Positions 8,764 to 18,681 of a stretch of DNA of 47,633 nt are shown piece after piece. Position numbers and translations under genes: made by a program. How positions within the stretch are numbered: the stretch's first letter is position 1; every line of letters begins with the position of its first letter. This stretch comes from Nonomuraea antri (GTDB lineage Bacteria; Actinomycetota; Actinomycetes; Streptosporangiales; Streptosporangiaceae): the NCBI RefSeq assembly GCF_013283785.1, contig NZ_JABCPZ010000061.1, positions 1 through 47,633 of the forward strand. Direction: 5' to 3'. Below the pieces are notes generated by a model. That model did not search any database, was not told where the DNA came from, and saw nothing but the letters and a program-made list of their open reading frames with translations.

Positions 8764-9390
8764 TCAGGTCAGACGATCGGCGATCAGCCGGACGGCCAGC
8801 GCGGTCTCCTCGGCGTCGAGCGGCTGCCTGGAGACGTGGTGTGCGCCCGCGCCCAGCGGGCCGAGCGACAGGTCGCGGCTGCCCGGCCGGCCGCGCCCGA
8901 GCGCGATCGTGGCCGTCTCGCCGCCCTCGGGCACCATGCTGCTGTGGAAGCGGTCGGCGGGCAGCCGGTAGGTGTCGCCCGGGCCGAACACCTCCACCAG
9001 CCCCGTCGCGTGCCGCACGGTGCGCCCGGTGGGCGAGATGCGATCGCCGTCGGGCGTGCTGACCACCTCGAACACCCGGTGCGTGGCGTTGCTGCCGGTG
9101 TCGGTGACCAGCGCGTGCACGTTGCGCACCTGACCGTAGAGGACGTGGCTGACCAAGTCCCAGCTGTGGCAGTGGATCTGCGAGGTGGTGCTCTCCGCCC
9201 GCGGCAGCGACGTCGACCACAGGTGCAGGCACACCCCCTCGCCGCCGGCGCGCTCCAGCGGCAGGCACACGAAGCCGAGCGGATGGCGCACCGCCGCCAC
9301 CCGGCCCGCGACCCGCCCGGTCAGCGCCTCGAGCGCCCAAGCCCGCGCCTGGCCGGACAGCACCCGCTGGTAGACCCCGCGGTAACTCAT
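8764..9390 (-). CDS. Cupin-like protein in membrane-protein/IMPase operon
   Basis: A 208-residue soluble protein. A conserved-barrel pattern is visible: QIHCHSWDLVSHVLYGQV (His73 and His75 as an H-x-H pair), then FGPGDTYRLPADRFHSS (His149 following a G-D-x-Y-x-L-P turn). These two blocks resemble cupin motifs 1 and 2, although the Glu of motif 1 is missing. Three His could hold a metal, as in cysteine-dioxygenase-like cupins, or the fold may only bind a small molecule. Its ATG overlaps the stop codon of the upstream gene (ATGA at 9387-9390), indicating translational coupling. I do not recognise a named family. Confidence 0.65.
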   Translation of the reverse strand: MSYRGVYQRVLSGQARAWALEALTGRVAGRVAAVRHPLGFVCLPLERAGGEGVCLHLWSTSLPRAESTTSQIHCHSWDLVSHVLYGQVRNVHALVTDTGSNATHRVFEVVSTPDGDRISPTGRTVRHATGLVEVFGPGDTYRLPADRFHSSMVPEGGETATIALGRGRPGSRDLSLGPLGAGAHHVSRQPLDAEETALAVRLIADRLT

Positions 9391-10409
9391 GATCCATAGG
9401 GGTCGACGGCGCGCAGCGCCTTGCGGGCGACGTCCACGACGTCCCGGCCGTTGTACGACTTGGGCAGGGGCATCCCGATCTTCTCGAACAACTCCTGCAC
9501 CTCCTCGATGGTGGGCTCGTCGCTGAGCGGCACCCTCTTGTACATGTCCAGCGGCACCTTGCGGGCCTGCTCGAAGCTCAGCCGCAGCTCGGTGTCGCAG
9601 TTCTCGTAGTAGAACGTGCCCGCCAGCGCCGTCATCGCCCGGTTGGGGTCTTCCACGGTCATGATCAGCCGGGTGGCCGACAGGTCCCAGCGGAACGTCG
9701 TCATCGTCGACGACAGGCCCACCGCGATGTCGAGCAGGCCGTAGCGCTGACGGTGCCAGAACGCGGCCAGGATCGTCGCGTACGACTCCTTCCTGGCCCG
9801 GTCGGTCGTCCAGGTCTCGCCGGTGCCGTCGGGGGATTCCGACAGCGAGCGGCGGTAGTGCGCGTACGCCTCGCACACGTCGACGTCGGTGGGGTCGATG
9901 ACCTCGATGCGCACCGTGAGGTGCCGCTTGTCCCTGCGGGCCGCGGTCACGCACAGCGGCAGGGTGACGGCGCGCAGGTAGGTGCCGGTGCCGCCCTTGA
10001 AGCTCCACCTGGTGGTGTCCTTACGCGCCTCGGCGTGCGCGTGGGCGATCTCCTGCTTGCTGCCCAGCACCCGGACGAGCTGGAGCGCGTCGAGCGCCTT
10101 GCGGGTGCCGGTGACCAGGCTCTCGATCTGCTCCATGCGCGCCAGCCTGGCGGGCAGATCGGACAGGCCCGAGGTGATCGTCTCCTCCACCGGCGCCTGC
10201 CTGGCCCGGTCGCGCAGCAGCGCGGTGGCCACCAGCGCGAGCATCACCAGCGTGGCGGCGTTGACCAGCTCGCCCTTGTTCAGCCAGGTGATGTCGGGCA
10301 TGACGCCCAGCACGCCGACCACGATCGCCAGGCCGAGAGCGATGGCGACGTCGGCGTTCTGAACCGCCCACGGGGCGATTCTCCGCAACGCCGCCTTGAA
10401 CCGTGTCAT
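9387..10409 (-). CDS. Two-TM membrane protein with unassigned C-terminal domain
   Basis: A 340-residue protein with two hydrophobic segments (about 20-37 and 48-65), a charged helical region (about 68-125), and a globular C-terminal domain. That domain starts around WSFKGGTGTYLRAVTLPLC, continues with LTVRIEVIDPTDVDVCEAY and ends with NCDTELRLSFEQARKVPLDM. The pattern of an aromatic-Gly block followed by a beta strand ending in D-P-T-D recalls PLD-like or sensor domains fused to TM pairs in actinobacterial accessory loci, but no catalytic HKD is present. It is the first gene of the trio with the cupin-like and IMPase-family genes. No convincing Shine-Dalgarno; GGGG lies 5-8 nt upstream. Family unknown. 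Confidence 0.65.
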   Translation of the reverse strand: MTRFKAALRRIAPWAVQNADVAIALGLAIVVGVLGVMPDITWLNKGELVNAATLVMLALVATALLRDRARQAPVEETITSGLSDLPARLARMEQIESLVTGTRKALDALQLVRVLGSKQEIAHAHAEARKDTTRWSFKGGTGTYLRAVTLPLCVTAARRDKRHLTVRIEVIDPTDVDVCEAYAHYRRSLSESPDGTGETWTTDRARKESYATILAAFWHRQRYGLLDIAVGLSSTMTTFRWDLSATRLIMTVEDPNRAMTALAGTFYYENCDTELRLSFEQARKVPLDMYKRVPLSDEPTIEEVQELFEKIGMPLPKSYNGRDVVDVARKALRAVDPYGS

Positions 10410-10518
10410 CGCGCGCCCCGTCGTCCGACGATCAATCAGGTCCCGACGTCATGGTAACGACGCCGCCATGCGACTGTCAGCAGACGAAAAGGAGTGATCC
10501 CGTTTCGCGTGGCGCGAC

Positions 10519-10545
10519 GGCGGGCGGCGCGTGCGGCCGCCCGCC
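10519..10545 (-). terminator. Hairpin downstream of the Spo0M gene
   Basis: A perfect 10-bp stem (GGCGGGCGGC at 10519-10528 with GCCGCCCGCC at 10536-10545) and a 7-nt loop, 16 nt past the Spo0M stop codon. No U-tract follows, as is common for actinobacterial terminators. The rest of 10410-10560 holds nothing else recognisable. Confidence 0.6.
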
Positions 10546-10560
10546 GGGGTGTGCGCGGGC

Positions 10561-11334
10561 TCAGAACCAGCCGCGGTGGCGGGCCATCTGCTCCAGGCCG
10601 CGCTGCAGCGCCTGCTCGGCCTGGCCGGGCTGGTCGTCGTAGCGGACGGTGAAGCGGTTGTAAGCGTCGTGGCTGGAGGTCAGGAAGCCGCCGCGCTTGT
10701 CGGCCTCCAGGATGACGTCCATCTGCCGCGGGCCGGCGATGAACGTCAGCTCCAGCTCGTTGAAGTACTTGCGCCACTGGCCGCCGGCGTAGTACTCGAT
10801 CTCCTGGAAGAACGGCATCGTCGAGCCGTACAGGGTGCCCCGCTCCAGGTCGGCCTTCTTGAACTGGAAGCCCAGCCGGTCGAGCGCGCCGATGACGTGC
10901 TCCTGGACCGGCAGCGGGCTGACGAACAGCGGGTCGAGGTCGCCCTTGTCGAGCGCGCCGGCCAGCGCCAGCTCGGTCTGGACGCCCAGCTTCATGCCGG
11001 GCAGCGGGTGGCCGCCGATCGCGCTGATCGGCGTCTCCCACGGCATCGCGATCTCGAACGGATGCTGGTGCTGGGCGCCGGAGCCGAGCTGGAACGTCCC
11101 CGCCACCTGCTGGCGCAGGAAGCTGTAGGTCGTCTTGTACTCGTTGTCGCCGCTCTCGACCTCGACCACGGCCGTCAGGTCGATGTAGATGCCCTCGACC
11201 TTGTAGTCGGAGGAGCCGCCGCGGAAGTTGACCACCCCCCGCAGCGGCTCACCGGGGCGCACGGTCGTGTTGGGCAGCACCGTGTCGACTTCGACGCCCG
11301 CTCCGAAAGCGGCCATCAACTTACGGAACACCAT
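10561..11334 (-). CDS. Sporulation-control protein Spo0M family
   Basis: A 257-residue arrestin-like protein. The opening MVFRKLMAAFGAGVEVDT, the V-x-P-G-x-x-x-x-G block (TTVRPGEPLRGVVNF), the PWETPIS turn and the central PLPVQEHVIGALDRLGFQFKKADLE segment are typical of Spo0M. In Bacillus Spo0M affects sporulation and cytoskeletal contacts; in actinomycetes its role is less defined. It is the third gene of an operon with two SPFH membrane proteins (9-nt gap to the second), suggesting a peripheral partner at a membrane microdomain. The terminator-like hairpin follows. Confidence 0.88.
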   Translation of the reverse strand: MVFRKLMAAFGAGVEVDTVLPNTTVRPGEPLRGVVNFRGGSSDYKVEGIYIDLTAVVEVESGDNEYKTTYSFLRQQVAGTFQLGSGAQHQHPFEIAMPWETPISAIGGHPLPGMKLGVQTELALAGALDKGDLDPLFVSPLPVQEHVIGALDRLGFQFKKADLERGTLYGSTMPFFQEIEYYAGGQWRKYFNELELTFIAGPRQMDVILEADKRGGFLTSSHDAYNRFTVRYDDQPGQAEQALQRGLEQMARHRGWF

Positions 11335-11343
11335 GGGGTTCTC

Positions 11344-12576
11344 CTATGCGGTTGGTGACTGACCAGTGCCGGAACCCGCGATGCGGGGCAGCAGCTGGGC
11401 CAGGAGCAGGGTGGACAGTGCGGAGTCGGTCGAGCCCTGCTGAGTGCGGACCACCAGCGGCTGAGGGGCGTTCTCCGCCAGCTTCGCGCCCACGTCGAGG
11501 CGCTTGCGGGCCAGCTCGTACTGCAGCACGGCCCGGTTGTCACGGTACGACTCGGCCAGCCGGCGCAGCGCCTTGGCCTCGTTCTCGGCGGCGGTCAGCT
11601 CGGCCCGGCCGCGCGCCTCGATCTCCCACGTCACGCGCTGCGCCTCGGTCTCCTGCTCCTCGAGCATGCGCGCGACGTCCTTGCGTGCCTTGTTGTGCGC
11701 GGCCTTGACCTCGACGACGCGGGCGTCGCGGGTCTTCTTGGAGCGCTCGATCTCCATGAGCAGCGTGTCGATGCGCCGCTTGCGGGTCAGCTCCCACTCG
11801 CGCTCGTAGGCCGACAGCTCCTTGGCGACCTTCTCCCTGGTGGCCAGGTGCTGCTGGTACTGGTCGGGCAGCTGGACGTCCGGGATGTTGGCGCCGGTGA
11901 TGCGCACCCCGTAGCGGCCGAGCTGGCGGTTGAGCGCGTCCTGCATGTCGCCGACGTCGGAGCCGCGCAGGTCGTAGGCCCGCTCGGTGTTGACGCGGCG
12001 GCTGCGCTGCCTGATGGCGTCCTGCACGGCGCTGGACAGCACCAGGTCGAAGTTGCCCGCCCCGATGGTGCGCACGAACGCCACCGGGTCGACGATGCGG
12101 AACTTCAGGAAGAACTCGATCGACTTCAGCGGCACGTTCTCGGCCGTGGGGCAGGCCACGATCGGCGCCGAGTACGGGATCTCCGTGGAGGTGTCGACGA
12201 CCGCGTCCACCCGGTCCCAGGGCAGCCACAGGTAGTGGCGTCCCGGCGGGAGCGTGCCGGTGATGGCGCCCCAGCGGCTGCGCACGCCGGTGGTGCCTTC
12301 CTCGATCTCGATGATGGCCTTGCGCCACATCGTGATCAGCGCCACGAACAGGAAGAACAGCGCCGCGAGCGCGGCGGGGAGCACGAGGGAGGTCAGCGCG
12401 GCCATCCCGGCGAAGTACAGCGCCAGGAACACCAGCGCCATCCAGGCGAAACCGCGCCGGTCCTTCGGGATCACGACCGGGACGAGCTGGCCCTGCTCGC
12501 CGCCGCGCAGGAGCTGGCGGATGTCGGACCAGGCGGCCAGCGACTCCTTGATCTTCGAGAACTCGCGGCTGCTCAT
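11344..12576 (-). CDS. SPFH/band 7 (stomatin-like) membrane protein, second of a pair
   Basis: A 410-residue protein. An N-terminal soluble stretch of about 40 residues precedes two hydrophobic segments (about 43-85). The SPFH domain (EEGTTGVRSRWGAITGTLPP onward) follows, then a long charged coiled coil (about 225-370) rich in E/K/R/A. The C-terminus is short and Ser/Gly-rich. SPFH proteins form membrane-associated rings or rafts that scaffold proteases or signalling complexes. Its ATG overlaps the upstream SPFH stop (ATGA at 12573-12576). The paralogous arrangement suggests hetero-oligomers, as with HflK/HflC, but no FtsH is nearby and sequence identity to HflKC is not obvious. Confidence 0.85.
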   Translation of the reverse strand: MSSREFSKIKESLAAWSDIRQLLRGGEQGQLVPVVIPKDRRGFAWMALVFLALYFAGMAALTSLVLPAALAALFFLFVALITMWRKAIIEIEEGTTGVRSRWGAITGTLPPGRHYLWLPWDRVDAVVDTSTEIPYSAPIVACPTAENVPLKSIEFFLKFRIVDPVAFVRTIGAGNFDLVLSSAVQDAIRQRSRRVNTERAYDLRGSDVGDMQDALNRQLGRYGVRITGANIPDVQLPDQYQQHLATREKVAKELSAYEREWELTRKRRIDTLLMEIERSKKTRDARVVEVKAAHNKARKDVARMLEEQETEAQRVTWEIEARGRAELTAAENEAKALRRLAESYRDNRAVLQYELARKRLDVGAKLAENAPQPLVVRTQQGSTDSALSTLLLAQLLPRIAGSGTGQSPTA

Positions 12577-14189
12577 CGGGTCTCACCCTCCGTCACGACG
12601 CTGCCCGGGAGCAGGCGCTCGACCGTGCGTTCCATGTCCTGGTCAGGTGCGATCTCCGGCGGCTCGGTCACGTCGGCGACGGCCTTCCTGAGCAGGGCGG
12701 CGATCTCGTCCTCGCGGCCGGCCACGCGCTTGCCGATCTCGTCGAGCCTGGCGCGGATGGCGGCCATGTCGTCGGCGGAGAACAGCGCCGCGCCCTTGCC
12801 GCCGACGAGCTGCTGCGCCAGGGCCAGGAAGTCGATGTCGGTCTCGTCGCCCACCTGCACCACCTGCGGCAGCCTGGTGGCCACGGACTCCAGCCTGGTC
12901 AGCAGGTCCTGCTGGAAGCGGTAGTCGAGGATCTCCGGCGCCTCGGCCGCGCTGAGCGCCCTGATGTCCAGGGCCTGGGCCTCCAGCAGCGCCGCGTTGG
13001 CGTTGGCCGTGGACTCGGCCTCGACCAGGCGCTGCCTGGCCTGCGCGGTGGCCTGGTGGGTGGCGCGTTCGAGCGCGGTGTCCATGCGGGCCTGGTAGCC
13101 GGCGATCTCGGCCTGGATGGCGCTGAGCGTCTCCTGCAGCCCGGCCAGCTCCTTGACCAGGTCGCCCTCGTTCTGCTCCTTGCGCAGCATCAGCTCGTAC
13201 TCGTAGGTGTAGGCCTCCTTGGCCACGCGCACCATCTCGGGCGCGGCCAGGTCCATGCGGTACTCCTGGCTGGACGGCTCGGCGTGGGTGATGTTCACGT
13301 CCGTGAGCCGCACGGCCGGCAGGAACTGCTGGTTGAGGCTCTCCAGCATGCCCAGCGTGCTCTCGCCGACCAGGTCGTAGATCTCCTCGGCGCGCTGGGC
13401 GTAGATGAGGCTGCGGGTGACCTCGCTGATGGCGTTCTGCAGCTTCGACTGGAAGCCGCTGACCGAGCCGAGCACGAAGATGAACTCCGCCGGGTTCTCG
13501 ATCCTGAACTGCAGGAACAGGTCCACGCTGGCCTTGACGCCCTGCTGCGTCGGCGCCTCCCTGATGGGGGCGTTGAACGGGTACTCGCGCGTGGTGTTGA
13601 CGATGTAGCTGACCCGCTTCCACGGGTTGAACAGGGTGACCCGTCCCGGGTCGGCGATGTGCACCAGCTTGCCGAACTTGGTGATGAGCGCCTTGCAGCC
13701 CTCGGGCACCATCACCACGCTGCGCCGCCACCACAGGAACGCGGCGGCCAGCACCAGCACCACCCAGTAGTGCGGGCCGAAGAACACCTCGCCCTTGGGA
13801 ATCACGTTGCCGAGCGCGCCGATCAGGCCCAGTACGACGAGGATGCCCAGCGGCACCAGCACCTTCGCGGTGCTGCCCTTGGGGATCACCACCGGGGAGA
13901 TGACGTGCATGCCGTTCTCGGCGAAGCTGCGGTTGATGATCTCCCCGGCCTCGTTCAGCGAGGCGCTCCTGGCCTCGATGAGCGTGCCGACGGACGCGCC
14001 TCCGTCCCTGGCGGCGGCGAAGTCGTGGGGGTTGAGCGCGAACCCGGGCGCCTGCCCGGCCAGCTGGCCCGCCTGATCGACGACCTGCCCCATGGCCTGG
14101 CCCATCGCCTGGCGTACGTCACCTCCTTGGACGACCGCCTGGACCATGCCCTGACCGGCTTGGATCAATGCCTCTCTGGGACGTGACAT
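12573..14189 (-). CDS. SPFH/band 7 membrane protein, first of a pair
   Basis: A 538-residue SPFH protein. Residues 1-60 are a Gln/Gly/Ala-rich region with repeated AMGQAMGQ and GQLAGQ elements. Two hydrophobic segments follow (about 107-127 and 138-152), then the SPFH core (VMVPEGCKALITKFGKLVHI onward, with LFNPWKRVSYIVNTTREYPF). A coiled coil spans about 320-420, and the acidic C-terminal part has heptad-like repeats. Shine-Dalgarno AAGGAAGG is 5 nt before the ATG. It starts the SPFH–SPFH–Spo0M operon and is divergent from the ABC transporter operon; the 145-nt gap holds the palindromes listed separately. Confidence 0.85.
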   Translation of the reverse strand: MSRPREALIQAGQGMVQAVVQGGDVRQAMGQAMGQVVDQAGQLAGQAPGFALNPHDFAAARDGGASVGTLIEARSASLNEAGEIINRSFAENGMHVISPVVIPKGSTAKVLVPLGILVVLGLIGALGNVIPKGEVFFGPHYWVVLVLAAAFLWWRRSVVMVPEGCKALITKFGKLVHIADPGRVTLFNPWKRVSYIVNTTREYPFNAPIREAPTQQGVKASVDLFLQFRIENPAEFIFVLGSVSGFQSKLQNAISEVTRSLIYAQRAEEIYDLVGESTLGMLESLNQQFLPAVRLTDVNITHAEPSSQEYRMDLAAPEMVRVAKEAYTYEYELMLRKEQNEGDLVKELAGLQETLSAIQAEIAGYQARMDTALERATHQATAQARQRLVEAESTANANAALLEAQALDIRALSAAEAPEILDYRFQQDLLTRLESVATRLPQVVQVGDETDIDFLALAQQLVGGKGAALFSADDMAAIRARLDEIGKRVAGREDEIAALLRKAVADVTEPPEIAPDQDMERTVERLLPGSVVTEGETR

Positions 14190-14232
14190 CGGGCCTTCCT
14201 TATTCCGCTACGGGGGATTCCGACCGTATCGG

Positions 14233-14269
14233 GTGTGACTTACTGTTCGCTTGCAATGGGGTGTCACAC
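14233..14269. promoter_or_regulatory. Spaced 7-bp inverted repeat in divergent promoter region
   Basis: GTGTGAC (14233-14239) and GTCACAC (14263-14269) form a perfect 7-bp inverted repeat with a 23-bp spacer between the divergent SPFH and ABC operons. The spacing (30 bp centre to centre, about three helical turns) would allow two protein dimers on one face. The role is speculative. Confidence 0.3.
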
Positions 14270-14300
14270 ATCTATTGCGAGTGATAGTAGGTGTGCTATT

Positions 14301-14322
14301 GATGTAGTAGTCCTACTACATC
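14301..14322 (+). promoter_or_regulatory. 22-bp perfect palindrome upstream of the ABC operon
   Basis: GATGTAGTAG (14301-14310), spacer TC, CTACTACATC (14313-14322): a perfect 10-bp inverted repeat ending just before the GGAGGGG Shine-Dalgarno of the ABC ATPase gene. Size, symmetry and position fit an operator for a dimeric regulator (YtrA-like GntR or Xre type); the HTH gene at the end of the operon is a candidate binder. As RNA it could also form a hairpin in the leader. Confidence 0.6.
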
Positions 14323-14334
14323 GGAGGGGCCGCG

Positions 14335-15240
14335 ATGGTCGTGAGCGCGCGGAACGGTGTCACCACGGGGGTGGACACCGCCGTCATCCAGGTCGACGAC
14401 CTGCGCATGAGCTACGGGCAGCACGAGGTGCTCAAGGGGGTCGGCTTCACCGTCGGCGCCGGCGAGGTGATCGCGTTGCTCGGGCCGAACGGCGCGGGCA
14501 AGACCACCACGATCGAGATCCTGGAGGGCTTCAGGATGCGCTCGGGCGGGCGGGTGAGCGTGCTCGGCACCGATCCCGCCCACGGCGACGAACGCTGGCG
14601 GGCCAGGCTCGGCGTGGTGCTGCAGTCGTGGCGCGACCACGGCCGCTGGCGGGTGCGCCAGCTGCTCGGCCACCTGTCGCGCTACTACGAGCCGTACGCG
14701 CAGGGGCGGCCGCCGTTCGACACCGACGAGCTGATCGAGGCCGTCGGCCTGACCGCGCACGCCGACAAGCGCCTGGTCAAGCTCTCCGGCGGCCAGCGCC
14801 GCAGGCTCGACGTGGCCATCGGCATCGTCGGACGCCCCGAGGTGCTCTTTCTCGACGAGCCGACCGCCGGATTCGACCCGCAGGCCAGGCGCGACTTCCA
14901 CGACCTGGTGCACCGGCTGTCCGACCTGGACGACACCACGATCCTGCTCACCACGCACGACCTGGACGAGGCGGAGAAACTGGCCGACCGCATCCTCATC
15001 CTGGCCGGCGGCAGGATCGTCGCCGACGGCAGCCCCGATCGGCTGACCCGCGAATACTCACGCGACGCCCAGGTGCACTGGAGCCGCGGCGGAGAGCACT
15101 TCGTGCACGCCACCGAGGACGCCACGGCCTTCGTGCGCGGCCTGTTCCAGCAGCACGGCGAGGAGATCGGCGACCTGGAGGTCCGCCGCGCGTCGCTGGA
15201 GGACACCTACATGGCGATCGTGAAGAAGGAGGAGGCATGA
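14335..15240 (+). CDS. ABC transporter ATP-binding protein
   Basis: A 301-residue nucleotide-binding subunit of an ABC-2 type exporter. Walker A GPNGAGKTT at 50-58, signature LSGGQRRRLD at 150-159, Walker B VLFLDEP at 170-176, and H-loop LLTTHD near 205. A C-terminal extension of about 80 residues, containing ASLEDTYMAIV, is typical of DrrA/NatA-like drug or lipid exporters. RBS GGAGGGG lies 6-8 nt before the ATG. The gene overlaps the permease gene (ATGA at 15237-15240). The cargo is unknown; related pairs export antibiotics, lipids or Na+. Confidence 0.92.
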   Translation: MVVSARNGVTTGVDTAVIQVDDLRMSYGQHEVLKGVGFTVGAGEVIALLGPNGAGKTTTIEILEGFRMRSGGRVSVLGTDPAHGDERWRARLGVVLQSWRDHGRWRVRQLLGHLSRYYEPYAQGRPPFDTDELIEAVGLTAHADKRLVKLSGGQRRRLDVAIGIVGRPEVLFLDEPTAGFDPQARRDFHDLVHRLSDLDDTTILLTTHDLDEAEKLADRILILAGGRIVADGSPDRLTREYSRDAQVHWSRGGEHFVHATEDATAFVRGLFQQHGEEIGDLEVRRASLEDTYMAIVKKEEA

Positions 15241-16091
15241 ACCCGGGCGCGCACGCCGCCAGGCTCGGCCTGGCCCGCGGCTGGATCGAGTTCAAGCACA
15301 GCCTGGCCAACCCGCAGGACATCGGCTGGACCATCTTCACCACGCTCTCCTTCATCATCGTGCTGTTCTTCCAGCGCGACGCGAAGGTCCCCGGCACCGA
15401 CCTGTCGCTGGCGGCCGCCACGCTGCCCAGCCTGATGGGCCTGATGGTCGCCTTCAGCGGCTTCATGGGCACGGTGGGCGCGCTGGTCATCGAGCGCGAG
15501 GACGGCACGCTGCTGCGCGCCAAGGCCCTGCCGCAGGGCATGCTGGGCTACCTGATCGGCCGGGTGGTGTCGATCTCGCTCAGCGGCCTGGGCGGCCTGG
15601 TGCTGCTGCTCCTCGCCGGCGTGATCATGATTCCGGAGATCCGCGGGGCCGGGCCAGGCGGCTGGCTCATGGTGGTCCTGGTCGCCCTGCTGAGCCTGAC
15701 CGCGACGCTGCCGATGGGCGCGGTCATCGGCTCGCTGGCGAACAGCCCGCAGGCCGCGTCCGGGCTGTCGATGCTCACCATGGGCGGGCTGACCGCGATC
15801 TCGGGCATCTTCTACCCGATCTCGGCCCTGGCCGGGTGGCTGCAGGGGCTCGCGCACGTGTTCCCGCTGTACTGGCTGGGGCTGGGCATGCGCTCGGCGC
15901 TGATGCCCGACGCGGCCGCGGCCGTCGAGATCGGCGGGTCGTGGCGGACGCTGGAGACGTTCGGGGTGCTGGGCGCCTGGTCCGTGCTGGGGCTGCTGCT
16001 GGCGCCGCCCATCCTGCGCAGGATGGCCAGGCGCGAGTCCGGCTCGCTGGTGCAGGAACGGCGCGAGCGCGCGCTGCGGCGCATCGGCTGA
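15237..16091 (+). CDS. ABC-2 type transporter permease
   Basis: A 284-residue permease with six predicted membrane segments in the ABC-2 order: an N-terminal amphipathic stretch, TM1 near 33-50, TM2 near 65-85 (SLMGLMVAFSGFMGTVGALV), and the cytosolic IEREDGTLLRAKALPQGMLGYL coupling region. Further TM helices follow, including LTMGGLTAISGIFYPISAL, characteristic of DrrB-like permeases. It pairs with the preceding ATPase by a 4-bp stop/start overlap. The C-terminal tail is strongly basic (RRMARRES and onward). Confidence 0.9.
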   Translation: MNPGAHAARLGLARGWIEFKHSLANPQDIGWTIFTTLSFIIVLFFQRDAKVPGTDLSLAAATLPSLMGLMVAFSGFMGTVGALVIEREDGTLLRAKALPQGMLGYLIGRVVSISLSGLGGLVLLLLAGVIMIPEIRGAGPGGWLMVVLVALLSLTATLPMGAVIGSLANSPQAASGLSMLTMGGLTAISGIFYPISALAGWLQGLAHVFPLYWLGLGMRSALMPDAAAAVEIGGSWRTLETFGVLGAWSVLGLLLAPPILRRMARRESGSLVQERRERALRRIG

Positions 16092-16133
16092 GAGGATGGG
16101 CCAGATGATCGAGACCGCTGATCGAGACCATGA

Positions 16134-16376
16134 GTGAGACCGTTGAGCGAGACCGTCTACAACCGCATCGCTCTGCTGCGTGCCGAGCGGGGCGTCAGCC
16201 GCAGGCAACTGGCCGACGCCCTGGGCGTGCACTACCAGACCGTGGGCTACCTGGAGCGGGGTGAATACAGCCCGAGCCTCTACCTGGCGCTGCGCATCGC
16301 CGAATACTTCGAGGTGCCCGTCGAGGTGGTCTTCTCCACCACGCCGTTCCCCCGGATCGGGGAGCGCACGGCCTGA
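16134..16376 (+). CDS. Xre-family HTH transcriptional regulator
   Basis: An 80-residue protein that is little more than a helix-turn-helix: NRIALLRAERGVSRRQLADALGVHYQTVGYLERGEYSPSLYLALRIAEYF, with the five-helix Xre/Cro pattern. It lies 42 nt after the ABC permease, so it may be co-transcribed and regulate the exporter through the palindrome at 14301-14322. The start is uncertain: GTG 16134 or TTG 16143 (giving a start at SETVYNRI); the nearby ATG 16130 is out of frame. Sequences just upstream contain a short GATCGAGACC-type repeat (16118-16126 and nearby) of unknown meaning. Confidence 0.85.
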   Translation: MRPLSETVYNRIALLRAERGVSRRQLADALGVHYQTVGYLERGEYSPSLYLALRIAEYFEVPVEVVFSTTPFPRIGERTA

Positions 16377-16399
16377 CGGTTTCTGTCGGTGGGGCCGCT

Positions 16400-16405
16400 T
16401 ACAGT
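16400..16405 (+). promoter_or_regulatory. -10-like element implying a leaderless uvrB mRNA
   Basis: TACAGT (16400-16405) ends 6 nt before the uvrB ATG, placing the transcription start at the A of the start codon. No Shine-Dalgarno is present. I do not see the actinobacterial SOS box (CGAAC-N4-GTTCG) in this gap. Confidence 0.45.
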
Positions 16406-16411
16406 GGCAGC

Positions 16412-18520
<2,109 letters not shown>

Positions 18521-18628
18521 CCCCATGTGTTGAGCATCGGTCCGAGCGCCGGGCGTCGGACGTCGGGCGGGTTGCCTGGCTGGGCGCTGGGCGCCGGGCG
18601 CGAGCGTCGGGGTGGGTGCCGAGCGTCG

Positions 18629-18652
18629 GGCCGTGTCCGGGTGGGCACGGCC
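18629..18652. terminator. Hairpin between convergent uvrB and lipoprotein genes
   Basis: GGCCGTG (18629-18635) pairs perfectly with CACGGCC (18646-18652) over a 10-nt loop, in the convergent gap after uvrB. The preceding 18540-18628 is low-complexity with repeated GCGTCGGG/GCGCCGGG words. No U-tract on either side. Confidence 0.4.
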
Positions 18653-18681
18653 GTCACGCTCGTGCTGGTGCTCGTGCTCGC

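Noticed and set aside
11344..14189. HflK/HflC assignment for the SPFH pair
   Set aside because: Paired SPFH genes recall HflKC, but both proteins have two N-terminal hydrophobic segments and extra N-terminal regions, and no FtsH or HflX neighbour is present.
16377..16411. SOS (LexA) box before uvrB
   Set aside because: No CGAAC-N4-GTTCG-like sequence in the gap or just upstream.
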